DNA from: JAWWPG01 sp038254365
GTDB taxonomy: Bacteria > Actinomycetota > Actinomycetes > Propionibacteriales > Nocardioidaceae
DNA: 64,000 nt
Direction: 5' to 3'
Assembly (NCBI GenBank): GCA_038254365.1
Contig: JBBSGI010000006.1
Span: 26,922-90,921, forward strand
The number at the start of each line of letters is the position of its first letter. The first letter of the stretch is position 1. The notes under the pieces are model-generated. The model was not told the origin of the DNA. It saw only the letters and a list, made by a program, of their open reading frames with translations, and made no database searches. Below, in pieces: positions 1 to 8,987 of the stretch. Position numbers and translations under genes: made by a program.

Positions 1-286
1 TGGTCGGGGATGTCGGGGTCGAGCGCGTGGGCGGAGCTTGGGTGATCACGCTCGGGGTCGGGCTCACGGCGGGAGGCAACGGGCCTCCCGACGAGGTGTC
101 GATGGACTTCCAGACCGGCACGACCGCGGCCAAGACCAGCAGGCCGGCGGCACCGCCCACCACCCGACGCCGCCGACGGATCCGGGTTCCCCGGGTCACC
201 ATGTCGTCGGCGAGACTCGGTGGCGCCGCCAGCTCGGCGGTCTCGTCGTGCAGGGCGGCTCGCAGCCTGCTCTCGAGGTCACTCAT
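1..286 (-). CDS. Putative membrane-anchored partner of the ECF sigma factor (partial)
   Basis: The reading frame begins at ATG 286-284 and runs off the left edge, so about 95 residues are visible. It starts MSDLESRLRAALHDE and has a basic stretch (TRIRRRRR) followed by a hydrophobic segment (GGAAGLLVLAAVVPVW) near residues 45-60, then a Pro/Thr/Ser-rich region. This is the layout of a single-pass protein with a short cytoplasmic head and an extracytoplasmic body. Its ATG overlaps the sigma factor stop as ATGA, so the two are translationally coupled. Proteins in this position next to SigE-family sigma factors often act as anti-sigma factors, but no zinc-binding anti-sigma motif is visible, so that role is inference from position only. 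Confidence 0.7.
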   Translation of the reverse strand, partial: MSDLESRLRAALHDETAELAAPPSLADDMVTRGTRIRRRRRVVGGAAGLLVLAAVVPVWKSIDTSSGGPLPPAVSPTPSVITQAPPTRSTPTSPT

Positions 287-825
287 GCCGGTTCCCCCGT
301 CACGGTCGTGGCCACGTCGCCGTTCCCCTGCGGGTCGGCGCTCTCGGCCATCAGCACGCGCAGCCGGGCCAGGCCGCGCGAGGCGTGGCTCTTGACGGTC
401 CCGGGGGAGAGACCCAAGGTGGCGGCGATCTGAGCCTCGGACTGGTCCTCGTAGAACCTCAGCACCAGCACAGCCCGTTGCTGGGGGGACAGCTTGCGGA
501 GGGCGTCCATCATGGCCTCTCGTTCGGCGAGCGCCGATGCCGGATGCTCGACACCCGGGTCGGGCAAGGTCTCGGTCGGCTGCTCCAACCGGTTTCGCTT
601 CTGGCGCCACCAGGAGATCGAAGCGTTCGCCAACACCCGTCGGGTGTATGCCTCAGCGGCGGCGGGGTCGCGCAGCCGGGTCCACGCCAGGTAGGTCTTG
701 GTCAACGAGATCTGGAGAAGATCCTCAGCCTGGGCCGGGTTCGACGTCAGGAGATGCGCGGTGCGCAGCAGCGCCGTGCCTCTCGCCCGCACGAAGTCGG
801 CGTACTCGCTGTCGTGACTGCGCAC
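283..825 (-). CDS. SigE-family ECF RNA polymerase sigma factor
   Basis: 180-residue sigma-70 family protein with only regions 2 and 4, as in ECF (group 4) sigma factors. Region 2 spans about residues 8-75 (ARGTALLRTAHLL, AEDLLQ, YLAWTRL). Region 4 spans about residues 105-160 with the typical helix-turn-helix (LSPQQRAVLVLRFYED, then SEAQIAATLGLSPGTVKSH). It directs RNA polymerase to a small regulon, usually for envelope or secretion stress. The start is GTG 825-823, supported by a strong GAGGAGG Shine-Dalgarno. The stop overlaps the ATG of the downstream membrane protein by 4 nt, which suggests co-regulation with a membrane-bound partner. The regulon cannot be read from this window. Confidence 0.93.
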   Translation of the reverse strand: MRSHDSEYADFVRARGTALLRTAHLLTSNPAQAEDLLQISLTKTYLAWTRLRDPAAAEAYTRRVLANASISWWRQKRNRLEQPTETLPDPGVEHPASALAEREAMMDALRKLSPQQRAVLVLRFYEDQSEAQIAATLGLSPGTVKSHASRGLARLRVLMAESADPQGNGDVATTVTGEPA

Positions 826-864
826 GCGTCCTCCTCGTCGACTGGATCCAGAATAGGGACGCGC

Positions 865-891
865 CCCGCGCGGCCTGGTGAGCCGCGCGGG
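865..891 (-). terminator. Hairpin terminator of the AMIN-like gene
   Basis: A 10-bp perfect inverted repeat (865-874 with 882-891) and a 7-nt loop lie about 15 nt beyond the stop of the AMIN-like gene and before the sigma factor start. No U-tract follows, as is common for actinobacterial terminators. Confidence 0.6.
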
Positions 892-905
892 TGCGTCACA
901 GACGG

Positions 906-1421
906 TCAGTGGTGCAGGTCGATCACGATGCGGTTCGGCGCATGCAGCTCGACGACCCGGAAACCCTTGAGGTGGCTGAGGGCCAGTCCGAAGGACACCC
1001 TTCCCTCGAATTCACCGGTGAACGCCGCACCACGCAGCGTCGGCATGTCGTACTGGACGAGCCTGGGGCCCGTGTACACGTCGCGTCCCTGCCCATCGTG
1101 CGCCGCCGCTGGCGTCAGCATGATCTGGATGAACCGGGCTCCGCGGAGGGGCACGTCGTCCCCCGATCCGTCGTAGGTCAGGCTCGAGACGTAGCGCATG
1201 TCGTAGCCGCAGATCGGGCCGCTCAGGTCGATGACGACTCGGTCGTAGGTGGGATGCTGCCCGACCCGCAGGTCGAGGATCTTCGGCGTCGGGCTCACCT
1301 GCCGGCTGACGTGGACCGGCGCGGTGGACCAGACGGCCCGGGCCGAGGTCGGAGGCGCGAGGAGCACGCCCATGGTGATGACCGACAGTACTGCCAGGAT
1401 GTTCTTGAAGGATCTGCTCAT
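906..1421 (-). CDS. Secreted AMIN-like domain protein
   Basis: 171 residues with an N-terminal signal peptide (basic MSRSFKN, hydrophobic ILAVLSVITMGVLLAPP, cleavage near ARA). The mature part matches the actinobacterial AMIN-like beta-sandwich: HPTYDRVVIDL near residue 57, then GPRLVQYDMP, SHLKGFRVVEL and the closing APNRIVIDL. AMIN-type domains help place envelope proteins at the cell wall, but this short stand-alone version has no enzymatic domain. It is monocistronic, with a hairpin after its stop. Exported wall-associated protein is a safe call; the precise function is unknown. Confidence 0.82.
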   Translation of the reverse strand: MSRSFKNILAVLSVITMGVLLAPPTSARAVWSTAPVHVSRQVSPTPKILDLRVGQHPTYDRVVIDLSGPICGYDMRYVSSLTYDGSGDDVPLRGARFIQIMLTPAAAHDGQGRDVYTGPRLVQYDMPTLRGAAFTGEFEGRVSFGLALSHLKGFRVVELHAPNRIVIDLHH

Positions 1422-1601
1422 TGACGCTCCTCGGTGGTGGGAATCCGCCCTCGGGCTGATCCGCAGCGGTTGATACCCCTAGGACGTCGCTCTCGTCGGT
1501 TCGGTTGACACGCCTGGGTCTCGGATCCGCCGGTTCGGCGGCGGCGGACACGAACCCGGCACAGCCCGGGCGGCCACGGCACCGCTCCGTGAGTCCTCGC
1601 G

Positions 1602-2618
1602 TCAGATCCAGCCTTTCCGGCTGGCGTATGCCGCCAGCTGGAAACGGGTCGCGGTGCCCGTCCGGGCCATCAGCTGCTCGAGATAGCGGAAGAACGTGCG
1701 GCGGCTGATGCCGAGCAGCTTGGCGACCTGCTCGTCGGTGACACCGGTGCTGAGCAGCCGCAGGAAACGGGCCTCCGCCGGCTCGAGAGCCGTCTCCGCC
1801 GACGACCCGTCGAGCTGCAGCGGTACGGCGGTCTGCCAGCACATCTCCCAGAGACCGATCAGGGCCGACAGGAGGCTACAGCGGCGCAGGATCAGCGCCG
1901 AGTGGCCGACGTCGGTCTCCGCCGTGGTCAGCGACACGATCGCCATGCTCTCGTCGATGATCAACAGCTTGACCGGCACATGCAGCAGCACCCTGGCCCG
2001 CTCACCGGCCTCCAGGGCGGGCCGGATGTTTCGCTCGACGTACTCTCTGATCGCGATCGCCTCGCTGGCGTAGACGTTGCGACAGGAGATGCCGCGCTCG
2101 AGGTTTCCGATCTCGATCGGGTTGATGCCGGTTCCGGCGTGGTACGGGGGGCAGTCGAGCCCGCGGAGCTGGACCCTTGCGCTTCTCTCGAGCATCTGGA
2201 CCCGCTCGATGACGCCGCCTCCACGCACCACCTCCAGGAGTCCCCGGGAGCCCTCGGTCCCGACGGTCCGCCGATAGTGGGCGAAGGCGCGAAGAGTGGC
2301 CGCGCTCGCCTCGCGGATTTCCAGCTCCCGGCGCCTGGCGAGCAGCTCCTGTGCCGACTCCGGAGGCAGCGCCTTGATCGTGCTCGCCAGGCTTTCCAGG
2401 CCGCCCACCAGACCGATGTCGGCCATCGCCTCGAGGTCGGGTGCCACGTCGGTGCTCACCAAACCGGCGACCTCCGCGAGCTCGAGCGGGGTAAGTGGCC
2501 CGGAGGCGAGCAGGGCGTCGTACATCCTGGCCTGCGCGTCACTGAGGCCGAGCGAAGTCAGCCTGCCGATGATCGGGGCGGTGGCTACGCCGGGTTGGTC
2601 GGGCACGATTTGACACAT
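1602..2618 (-). CDS. TrmB-type/LuxR-type transcriptional regulator
   Basis: Regulator of about 338 residues. The N-terminus carries a TrmB-like winged helix (LTSLGLSDAQARMYDALLASG, then TPLELAEVAGL). The centre has a ligand/PLD-like region (YHAGTGINPIEIGNL, EYVERNIRPALEAGERARVLLH). The C-terminus is a LuxR-type HTH (ARFLRLLSTGVTDEQVAKLLGISRRTFFRYLEQL). The start is uncertain: an in-frame ATG at 2660-2658 would read through a dense set of inverted repeats, so ATG 2618-2616 or GTG 2606 is preferred. It is divergent from a secreted S53 peptidase, which makes that gene a likely target (inference). No signal ligand can be assigned. Confidence 0.82.
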   Translation of the reverse strand: MCQIVPDQPGVATAPIIGRLTSLGLSDAQARMYDALLASGPLTPLELAEVAGLVSTDVAPDLEAMADIGLVGGLESLASTIKALPPESAQELLARRRELEIREASAATLRAFAHYRRTVGTEGSRGLLEVVRGGGVIERVQMLERSARVQLRGLDCPPYHAGTGINPIEIGNLERGISCRNVYASEAIAIREYVERNIRPALEAGERARVLLHVPVKLLIIDESMAIVSLTTAETDVGHSALILRRCSLLSALIGLWEMCWQTAVPLQLDGSSAETALEPAEARFLRLLSTGVTDEQVAKLLGISRRTFFRYLEQLMARTGTATRFQLAAYASRKGWI

Positions 2619-2648
2619 TAGTGCCAGTGGCACCCAAGCGCACTTGGG
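2612..2648. promoter_or_regulatory. Cluster of inverted repeats in the regulator/S53 peptidase divergent region
   Basis: Three adjoining dyads are visible: TGACAC-ATTA-GTGCCA (2612-2627, one mismatch), GTGCCA-G-TGGCAC (2621-2633, perfect) and CCCAAG-CGCA-CTTGGG (2633-2648, perfect). Their place between two divergent starts suggests operators for the neighbouring regulator. Binding is inferred, not shown. Confidence 0.5.
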
Positions 2649-2716
2649 GTCCAAGGCCAACCGATAGACATTGCGCTACCTCCGGGTAACCAGCACCCCT
2701 ATCGCTAGGAGAAGCA

Positions 2717-4417
2717 GTGAACCTTGCGTCACGTAGAGCCGTGTGCCTCGTGGGCGCCGCGGCCTTGTCCCTGTCGTTCGCGGCAGCGCTCACGCAGACC
2801 GCCTCGGCCGGCACCACCCGCGCAACCACCACCACGAAGGCATTGAAACCGCAGGTCCAGCGGCTGTGCAGCAAGCCGACGCGGCCCAAGATCATGGCCT
2901 GTTTCGCCCTGCGCCGCGTCGACAGTCTGGACCAGAAGGTCGCGCCCGGCGCTCTGCCCAGCGGATACGGGCCAGCGGACCTGGTGAACGCGTACAAGCT
3001 GAACACTGCCGCCGGCGGTGGCCAGACGGTCGCGATCGTCGACGCGTACGACGACCCCAACGCCGAGTCGGACCTGGCGAACTACCGGTCCACCTACGGG
3101 TTGTCGGCGTGCACGACGGCGAACGGCTGTTTCAAGAAGGTCAACCAGAGCGGCGTGCAGGGCAGTTACCCGCCCGCCGACCCCGGCTGGGCCGGCGAGA
3201 TCAGCCTCGACCTCGACATGGTGTCGGCGGCCTGCCCGAACTGCAAGATCCTGCTCGTCGAGGCCAACACCTCGTCGATCGCCAACCTGGGTACGGCGGT
3301 CAACCGAGCCGTGACCATGGGCGCGAAGTTCGTCTCCAATTCCTACGGTGGCAGCGAGTCCAGTGGGGAGACCTCGTGGGACACCAGCTACTACAAGCAC
3401 AACGGCGTTGCCGTGACGGCGAGCACCGGCGACAACGGGTACGGCGTCTCCTACCCTGCGTCGTCGCCCTATGTAACCGCCGTGGGCGGCACGTCGCTGT
3501 CCCGCAATGGCAGCACCCGCGGCTGGACCGAGAGTGCCTGGTCGGGTGCCGGTAGCGGCTGCTCCGCGTACGAGGTCAAGCCGTCGTACCAGTCCAGCGT
3601 CAACACCGGATGCGCGCGGAGGGCGGTGGCGGACGTCTCTGCGGTCGCAGACGCGGCCACCGGCGTCGCCGTATACCAGACCTACGGGGGCTCCGGCTGG
3701 GCCGTCTACGGCGGGACCAGCGCGTCCGCGCCGATCATCGCGAGCGTCTATGCGCTCGCTGGTACGCCCGGAGCAGGGGACAACCCCGCGTCGTACCCAT
3801 ACGCACACCCCGGCAACCTGTTCGGCGTCACGACCGGTAGCAACGGGACCTGCTCCGTGATCCAGCTGTGCCACGCCGGCGCGGGCTGGGACGGGCCGAC
3901 CGGCCTCGGGGCCCCGAACGGCAGCACAGCGTTCGGCGCCGGTGGTGGTGGTGGTGGAGGTGGATGCTCCGGTCAGCTGCTGGGCAACCCGGGTTTCGAG
4001 ACGGGGTCGGCCGCACCTTGGACGGCTTCGACGGGGGTAATCTCCAGCAATGGCAGCGGACAGACCGCGCGCACCGGCAGCTGGTTCGCGTGGCTTAACG
4101 GCTACGGCACCACGCACACCGACACGCTGAGCCAGACCGTCACGATCCCCGCGGGATGCGCGGCGTCGCTCAGCTACCACCTAAAGATCACGACGAGCGA
4201 GAGCGGCACCACGCCGTACGACAAGCTAACGGTCAAGATCGGCTCGACGGTCGTGGGCTCTTACTCGAACGTGAATGCCTCCAGCACCTACGTGGTGCAC
4301 ACGGTGAACCTCGGCGTCTATGCGGGGCAGACCGTGACGCTGAACTTCACCGGGACGGAGGACGGATCGCTTCAGACGTCGTTCCTGCTTGATGACACGG
4401 CGATCACCTTGGGCTAG
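2717..4417 (+). CDS. Secreted S53 (sedolisin-type) serine-carboxyl peptidase with C-terminal beta-sandwich domain
   Basis: 566-residue exported endopeptidase. The signal peptide covers about residues 1-32 (AALSLSFAAALTQTASA). The catalytic domain is about residues 75-400: the Glu/Asp pair sits in GEISLDLDM, the oxyanion Asp in STGDNG, and the nucleophile Ser in YGGTSASAP. A glycine-rich linker follows (residues 411-420), then a jelly-roll-like domain (LLGNPGFETG... to the end) like those that bind carbohydrate or protein. The large N-terminal pro-domain of classical sedolisins is missing: only about 70 residues lie between the signal and the catalytic core, as in compact actinobacterial S53 homologues. 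The start is supported by AGGAG about 7 nt upstream. A hairpin terminator follows at 4454. Confidence 0.9.
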   Translation: MNLASRRAVCLVGAAALSLSFAAALTQTASAGTTRATTTTKALKPQVQRLCSKPTRPKIMACFALRRVDSLDQKVAPGALPSGYGPADLVNAYKLNTAAGGGQTVAIVDAYDDPNAESDLANYRSTYGLSACTTANGCFKKVNQSGVQGSYPPADPGWAGEISLDLDMVSAACPNCKILLVEANTSSIANLGTAVNRAVTMGAKFVSNSYGGSESSGETSWDTSYYKHNGVAVTASTGDNGYGVSYPASSPYVTAVGGTSLSRNGSTRGWTESAWSGAGSGCSAYEVKPSYQSSVNTGCARRAVADVSAVADAATGVAVYQTYGGSGWAVYGGTSASAPIIASVYALAGTPGAGDNPASYPYAHPGNLFGVTTGSNGTCSVIQLCHAGAGWDGPTGLGAPNGSTAFGAGGGGGGGGCSGQLLGNPGFETGSAAPWTASTGVISSNGSGQTARTGSWFAWLNGYGTTHTDTLSQTVTIPAGCAASLSYHLKITTSESGTTPYDKLTVKIGSTVVGSYSNVNASSTYVVHTVNLGVYAGQTVTLNFTGTEDGSLQTSFLLDDTAITLG

Positions 4418-4453
4418 TCGCGCGGTAGCACCAGCGCCCCGAGTGTGCGCAGG

Positions 4454-4487
4454 GAAGTGGGCGGTTGTTTCGGCATCCGCCCACTTC
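4454..4487 (+). terminator. Terminator after the S53 peptidase
   Basis: An 11-bp perfect stem (4454-4464 with 4477-4487) and a 12-nt loop lie 37 nt after the peptidase stop. Confidence 0.7.
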
Positions 4488-4811
4488 TGGTGTCAGGTGC
4501 GGGCTCGGGACCAGGCTCGTTCCACCAGCCGTATGGTCTCGAGCCGTGGACGCTGTCTGGGGCGGCCGCCTACACGTCCGACCGCCGATGCGCTCATATG
4601 TAGTGCTACAAGCGCAAGGCGCTTTCCGGGACATTCAGCGCCATGTGGCGCAGTCGGCCGTGGTGACCCTGCTCACTTCGGCCTTGTGGGGTTGGCATTT
4701 CGTGGCGCGTGTGCTTAGATTCCTGGGCCCGCTTACCGAGTCACAACTAAACAGCGTGGTCGATGTACGCCGAGTTCTACCCCATGTCGACCGCGTCCCT
4801 ATCGCCAACAA
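4488..4811. other. Non-coding stretch between S53 terminator and riboswitch
   Basis: About 320 nt of lower GC than its surroundings. No gene is supported: the open frames here lack actinobacterial codon use and ribosome-binding sites. It should hold the promoter of the riboswitch-controlled gene, but no single -10/-35 pair stands out clearly. Confidence 0.5.
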
Positions 4812-4951
4812 GATCTCACTGGGGTAGAAGTGGGGGAACCACTCACGTGCATCGCGACGGCTCTGCCGTCTGATGCTTGGGGTCAAGTCGCCGTACGCGA
4901 CCGAGCACCTTCTCGCTCGAACCCGACAGCTCACCTCGCAGGCGTGAGAAG
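4812..4951 (+). promoter_or_regulatory. ydaO/yuaA-class cyclic di-AMP riboswitch
   Basis: The leader carries the hallmark blocks of the ydaO class in order: the GGGGGAACCA block (4832-4841), a GGGGTCAA block (4879-4886), and CGAACCCGACAGCTCACC followed by AGGCG (4918-4944). The closing helix P1 pairs TCTCAC (4814-4819) with GTGAGA (4944-4949) perfectly. An internal hairpin pairs CGAGC (4902-4906) with GCTCG (4915-4919). In actinomycetes this RNA typically precedes NlpC/P60 or Rpf cell-wall hydrolases and turns them off when c-di-AMP is high, which matches the gene 10 nt downstream. Confidence 0.9.
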
Positions 4952-4960
4952 GAGTCCACC

Positions 4961-5506
4961 ATGCCCGCATCCGCAGCGTGGCGCCGTCTGCGCGCGATCG
5001 TCCCCCTCACCGTCGCGGCCTTCGCCGCAACAACCATCGCCGCCGCCCCCGGTGCCAGCGCCTCCGTCGGGCAGGTCTCGACCGGCGTCACCGCCCAACT
5101 GACCCAGCAGGTGACGCGCCTGCCACCGGTCCGCTTCCGGATAAACCACGCGGCGAACGTGGCCATCTCCCAGATCGGGGATCCCTACTCCTATGGCGCA
5201 GCCGGGCCCGACCGATTCGACTGCTCGGGTCTTACCATGTACTCGTACGGCCATGCCCGGCTGTCCCTTCCGCGCTCGTCGGCCGACCAGTACCAGGCCG
5301 TGCGTCACATCATCAAGAAGCATCTGGTCCGCGGCGACTTGGTGTTCTTCCACGACGGCAGCGGGCACGTCTACCACGTCGGCATCTTCCTGTACTGGAA
5401 CACCCGCCACCAGGCGGTGATCGTGCATGCCGCGTACCCCGGTCAACGGGTGCACCGGGCTCCCGTCTGGACGTCGTCCTGGTACGCCGGGACCCGACGC
5501 CCCTAA
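4961..5506 (+). CDS. Secreted NlpC/P60 family peptidoglycan endopeptidase
   Basis: 181 residues. The signal peptide is about residues 1-34 (IVPLTVAAFAATTIAAAPGASA). The NlpC/P60 domain fills the rest: catalytic Cys in DRFDCSGLTMYSYG, Ser-Ala-rich SLPRSSADQY, GDLVFFHDGSGHVYHVGIFL with the catalytic His (HVGI), and the third polar residue in VIVHAAYPG. Such enzymes cut the gamma-D-Glu/diaminopimelate bond of wall peptides. The ATG at 4961 is chosen because it has GAAGGAG 7-8 nt upstream and lies just after the riboswitch. In-frame codons before it lie inside the riboswitch. Expression should follow c-di-AMP level. Confidence 0.92.
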   Translation: MPASAAWRRLRAIVPLTVAAFAATTIAAAPGASASVGQVSTGVTAQLTQQVTRLPPVRFRINHAANVAISQIGDPYSYGAAGPDRFDCSGLTMYSYGHARLSLPRSSADQYQAVRHIIKKHLVRGDLVFFHDGSGHVYHVGIFLYWNTRHQAVIVHAAYPGQRVHRAPVWTSSWYAGTRRP

Positions 5507-5514
5507 CCTCAGCT

Positions 5515-5557
5515 CCGCGCCGTGCCTGTCGATCCCCCTCCCGCGGGCACGGCGCGG
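5515..5557 (+). terminator. Terminator after NlpC/P60 gene
   Basis: A 12-bp perfect stem (5515-5526 with 5546-5557) and a 19-nt loop begin 9 nt after the stop. Confidence 0.65.
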
Positions 5558-5620
5558 TGATCGGCCGACATCGGCGCCGGTGCCTGGCTGCGAGCCATGG
5601 CTGCTGTAAGACTGGTGGCC

Positions 5621-6676
5621 ATGCGCCCGCCCCGACCACGCCGTGCGATGACCGTCACGGCGGCCGTGGCCCTCTGCCTGACGCCTGTTGCGTGTAGCGG
5701 CGGAGGCGGCGACCCCACCCCGCCGCCCTCGTCGACGACCACCACGCGGCAGAGCCCGGCCACAGCGACCACGTCAACGACTTCAACGCCTCCCAAGCCG
5801 GCGGTCAAGCGCTGGCCACTGACCGGCTGGCGACGCACGGGCCAGGCGCCGAACCATCCGGTCTACGTGGTGAAGCTGGACAACACGTCGAGCGCTGCTC
5901 CGCAGCTCGGCCTGGACGACGCCGACCTGGTCGTCGAGGAGCTCGTCGAGGGCGGTCTGACCAGGGTTGCCGCGTTCTACTACTCGAAGCTGCCACCGGT
6001 CGTCGGCCCGGTCCGGTCGATGCGCGCCTCCGACATCGGGATCACCCAACCGGCGCACGCGTTCATCGTCGCCTCCGGAGCGGCGCCCAAGACGATGCAG
6101 CTGCTCAACGAGGCCGACATCAACCGCATCACCGAGGGAGCCAGGGGCTTCTACCGGTCGAACGTCCGCTCGGCGCCGTACAACCTGATGATGCGGCTCC
6201 CCGCGCTCGCCCGGCACGTCGGCCGGCCCTGGACCCCGCCGAGCAGTCCCTATCTCCCGTTCGGACCCCCCACCGCCTTCCACGGCACGGTGCCGGTCAC
6301 CGCTATCACGGCGACGTTCTCCGGGGCTCACAGTGACGACTGGGCGCTGCACGGCAGGTATTGGGTGCGCACAAACTCACTCGCCCTGTCTGGTCACGAC
6401 TTCCAGGTCTCCAACGTGCTGTTGCTGCGCGTGCAGATCGGAGACGCCGGGTACGTCGACCCCGGCGGGAACCCGGTGCCCGAGACGTTCTTCTACGGCC
6501 ACGGAGCGGCGACGCTGGTCCACGGAAACCGCGCCGTCCAAGGCACCTGGCACAAGCGTGGGACGTCCGGTTCGCTCCGGCTGACGGCAGGGGGGAAGCC
6601 GGTCACGGTGCCCACCGGCCACACCTTCATCGAGCTGATCCCCGACCAGGGCGGCAGCGTCACCCTCCACCACTAG
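5621..6676 (+). CDS. DUF3048 (YerB-like) lipoprotein
   Basis: About 351 residues from ATG 5621; an ATG eight codons earlier (5597) is also possible. The signal ends in a lipobox (LTPVAC|SG), so the mature protein should be lipid-anchored outside the membrane. A low-complexity Pro/Ser/Thr linker (PPPSSTTTTRQ..., about residues 35-65) leads to the DUF3048 body: NHPVYVVKLDNTS, GLDDADLVVEELVEGGLTR, YYSKLPPVVGPVRSMRASD and RSNVRSAPYNLMM. The family is widespread in Gram-positives and is of unknown function. It stands alone, with no operon partner closer than the following malic enzyme, which has its own short upstream region. Confidence 0.9.
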   Translation: MRPPRPRRAMTVTAAVALCLTPVACSGGGGDPTPPPSSTTTTRQSPATATTSTTSTPPKPAVKRWPLTGWRRTGQAPNHPVYVVKLDNTSSAAPQLGLDDADLVVEELVEGGLTRVAAFYYSKLPPVVGPVRSMRASDIGITQPAHAFIVASGAAPKTMQLLNEADINRITEGARGFYRSNVRSAPYNLMMRLPALARHVGRPWTPPSSPYLPFGPPTAFHGTVPVTAITATFSGAHSDDWALHGRYWVRTNSLALSGHDFQVSNVLLLRVQIGDAGYVDPGGNPVPETFFYGHGAATLVHGNRAVQGTWHKRGTSGSLRLTAGGKPVTVPTGHTFIELIPDQGGSVTLHH

Positions 6677-6695
6677 CGCTTGGGATGATGAACCC

Positions 6696-8089
<1,394 letters not shown>

Positions 8090-8093
<4 letters not shown>

Positions 8094-8641
8094 TGTCACT
8101 CGACGGCCAGCTGCTGGTGGCCACGCCACGCCTGCTGGACCCGAACTTCGCCAGGACGGTGATCCTGATCCTCAACCATGACACAGACGGAGCGCTCGGA
8201 GTGGTCATCAACCGCCCGTCGACCCTCGCGGTCGCCCAGGTCCTGCCGGACTGGTCTGCAGCGGTGTCCCTGCCGCCGCTCGTGTTCGGCGGAGGTCCCG
8301 TGGCGCCCGACTCGGCGCTGGCGGTCGCCGTCGCACTCGGCGAAGGACCACCGTCGGGCTTCCAACCGGTCGCGGCGGGCTATGGGCTGGTCGACCTCGA
8401 CGCGTCACCGGGCGACGTCGTGCCCGACGTAGCCGGGATACGGGTGTTCTCCGGGTACGCCGGCTGGGGGGCCGAGCAGGTGGAGGCCGAGATCGAAGAG
8501 GGGTCCTGGTACGTAGTCGCGGCGGCGCCGGGAGACGTGTTCAGCGCTGAGCCCGAGACGCTGTGGCGTCGGGTACTGCGCCGGCAGCCGGGTGAGCTCG
8601 CCTACGTCTCGACCTTCCCCGACGAGCCAAGCCACAACTGA
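8090..8641 (+). CDS. YqgE/AlgH family protein (UPF0301)
   Basis: 183 residues matching the YqgE/AlgH fold along the full length: LDGQLLVATPRLLDPNFARTV, LILNHDTDGALGVVINRPS, VFGGGPVAPDSALA, and YAGWGAEQVEAEIEEGSWYV near the C-terminus. The family is conserved in bacteria but has no firmly known biochemical role. It starts inside the stop of the malic enzyme (ATGA overlap), so both products come from one message. ATGATG offers two adjacent starts; the first gives the coupling. Confidence 0.92.
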
Positions 8642-8671
8642 GGCGGAACCGCGTTACGCGCGGCCCGTCAC

Positions 8672-8677
8672 TACACT
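8672..8677 (+). promoter_or_regulatory. -10 box of a leaderless promoter (DUF3039 gene)
   Basis: TACACT ends exactly 6 nt before GTG 8684, and there is no Shine-Dalgarno between them. This spacing puts the transcription start on the start codon. Confidence 0.55.
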
Positions 8678-8683
8678 GGGCCG

Positions 8684-8944
8684 GTGACCCAGCTCAGCCC
8701 CGGCGTCGAGACCGTCGAGGATCGCCGTACCGAGGAGGCTCTCGACGAGGGCGACCACGACCGGTTCAGCCACTATGCCCAGAAGGACAAGCTGACCTAG
8801 GCGATGGTCATGGGCACGCCGGTCGTTGCGCTCTGCGGGAAGGTGTGGGTGCCGAGTCGTGACCCGCAGAAGTACCCCGTCTGCCCCACCTGCAAGGAGA
8901 TCTGGGAGTCGCTCGCGCATGGCGGCGACTCCGACGACGGGTAG
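8684..8944 (+). pseudogene. DUF3039 protein with an in-frame amber codon
   Basis: From GTG 8684 the frame is open except for a single TAG at 8798-8800 (codon 39), and ends at TAG 8942-8944. Both halves belong to DUF3039: EGDHDRFSHYAQKDKLT before the stop, then AMVMGTPVVALCGKVW, PSRDPQKYPVCPTCKEIW after it. The Cys residues (LCGK, CPTC) look like a small zinc site. Homologues have a Glu or similar residue at the broken position, so a one-base change (GAG or CAG to TAG) is the simplest explanation. It may be a real nonsense mutation, a sequencing error, or rarely readthrough. An internal ATG at 8804 could still give a 46-residue C-terminal product. Function unknown. Confidence 0.85.
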
Positions 8945-8975
8945 GTCGGCCCCGCCGACGAGGACCTGCGCCGTC

Positions 8976-8981
8976 TAGAAT
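8976..8981 (+). promoter_or_regulatory. -10 box of a leaderless promoter (MFS gene)
   Basis: TAGAAT lies exactly 6 nt before GTG 8988. No ribosome-binding site precedes the start. Confidence 0.6.
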
Positions 8982-8987
8982 CGCTCG

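Noticed and set aside
2729..4180. 483-codon open frame antisense to the S53 peptidase
   Set aside because: Arg/Gly/Val-rich shadow of a high-GC gene with no domain; the sense strand has a clear peptidase.
4465..4827. Open frame of about 120 codons between the S53 peptidase and the riboswitch
   Set aside because: It begins inside a terminator hairpin, ends inside the riboswitch, and has no ribosome-binding site or family resemblance.
8945..8987. Possible fluoride riboswitch before the MFS-crcB operon
   Set aside because: The 43-nt gap is too short and lacks the conserved fluoride-riboswitch blocks; only a weak 6-bp hairpin is present.
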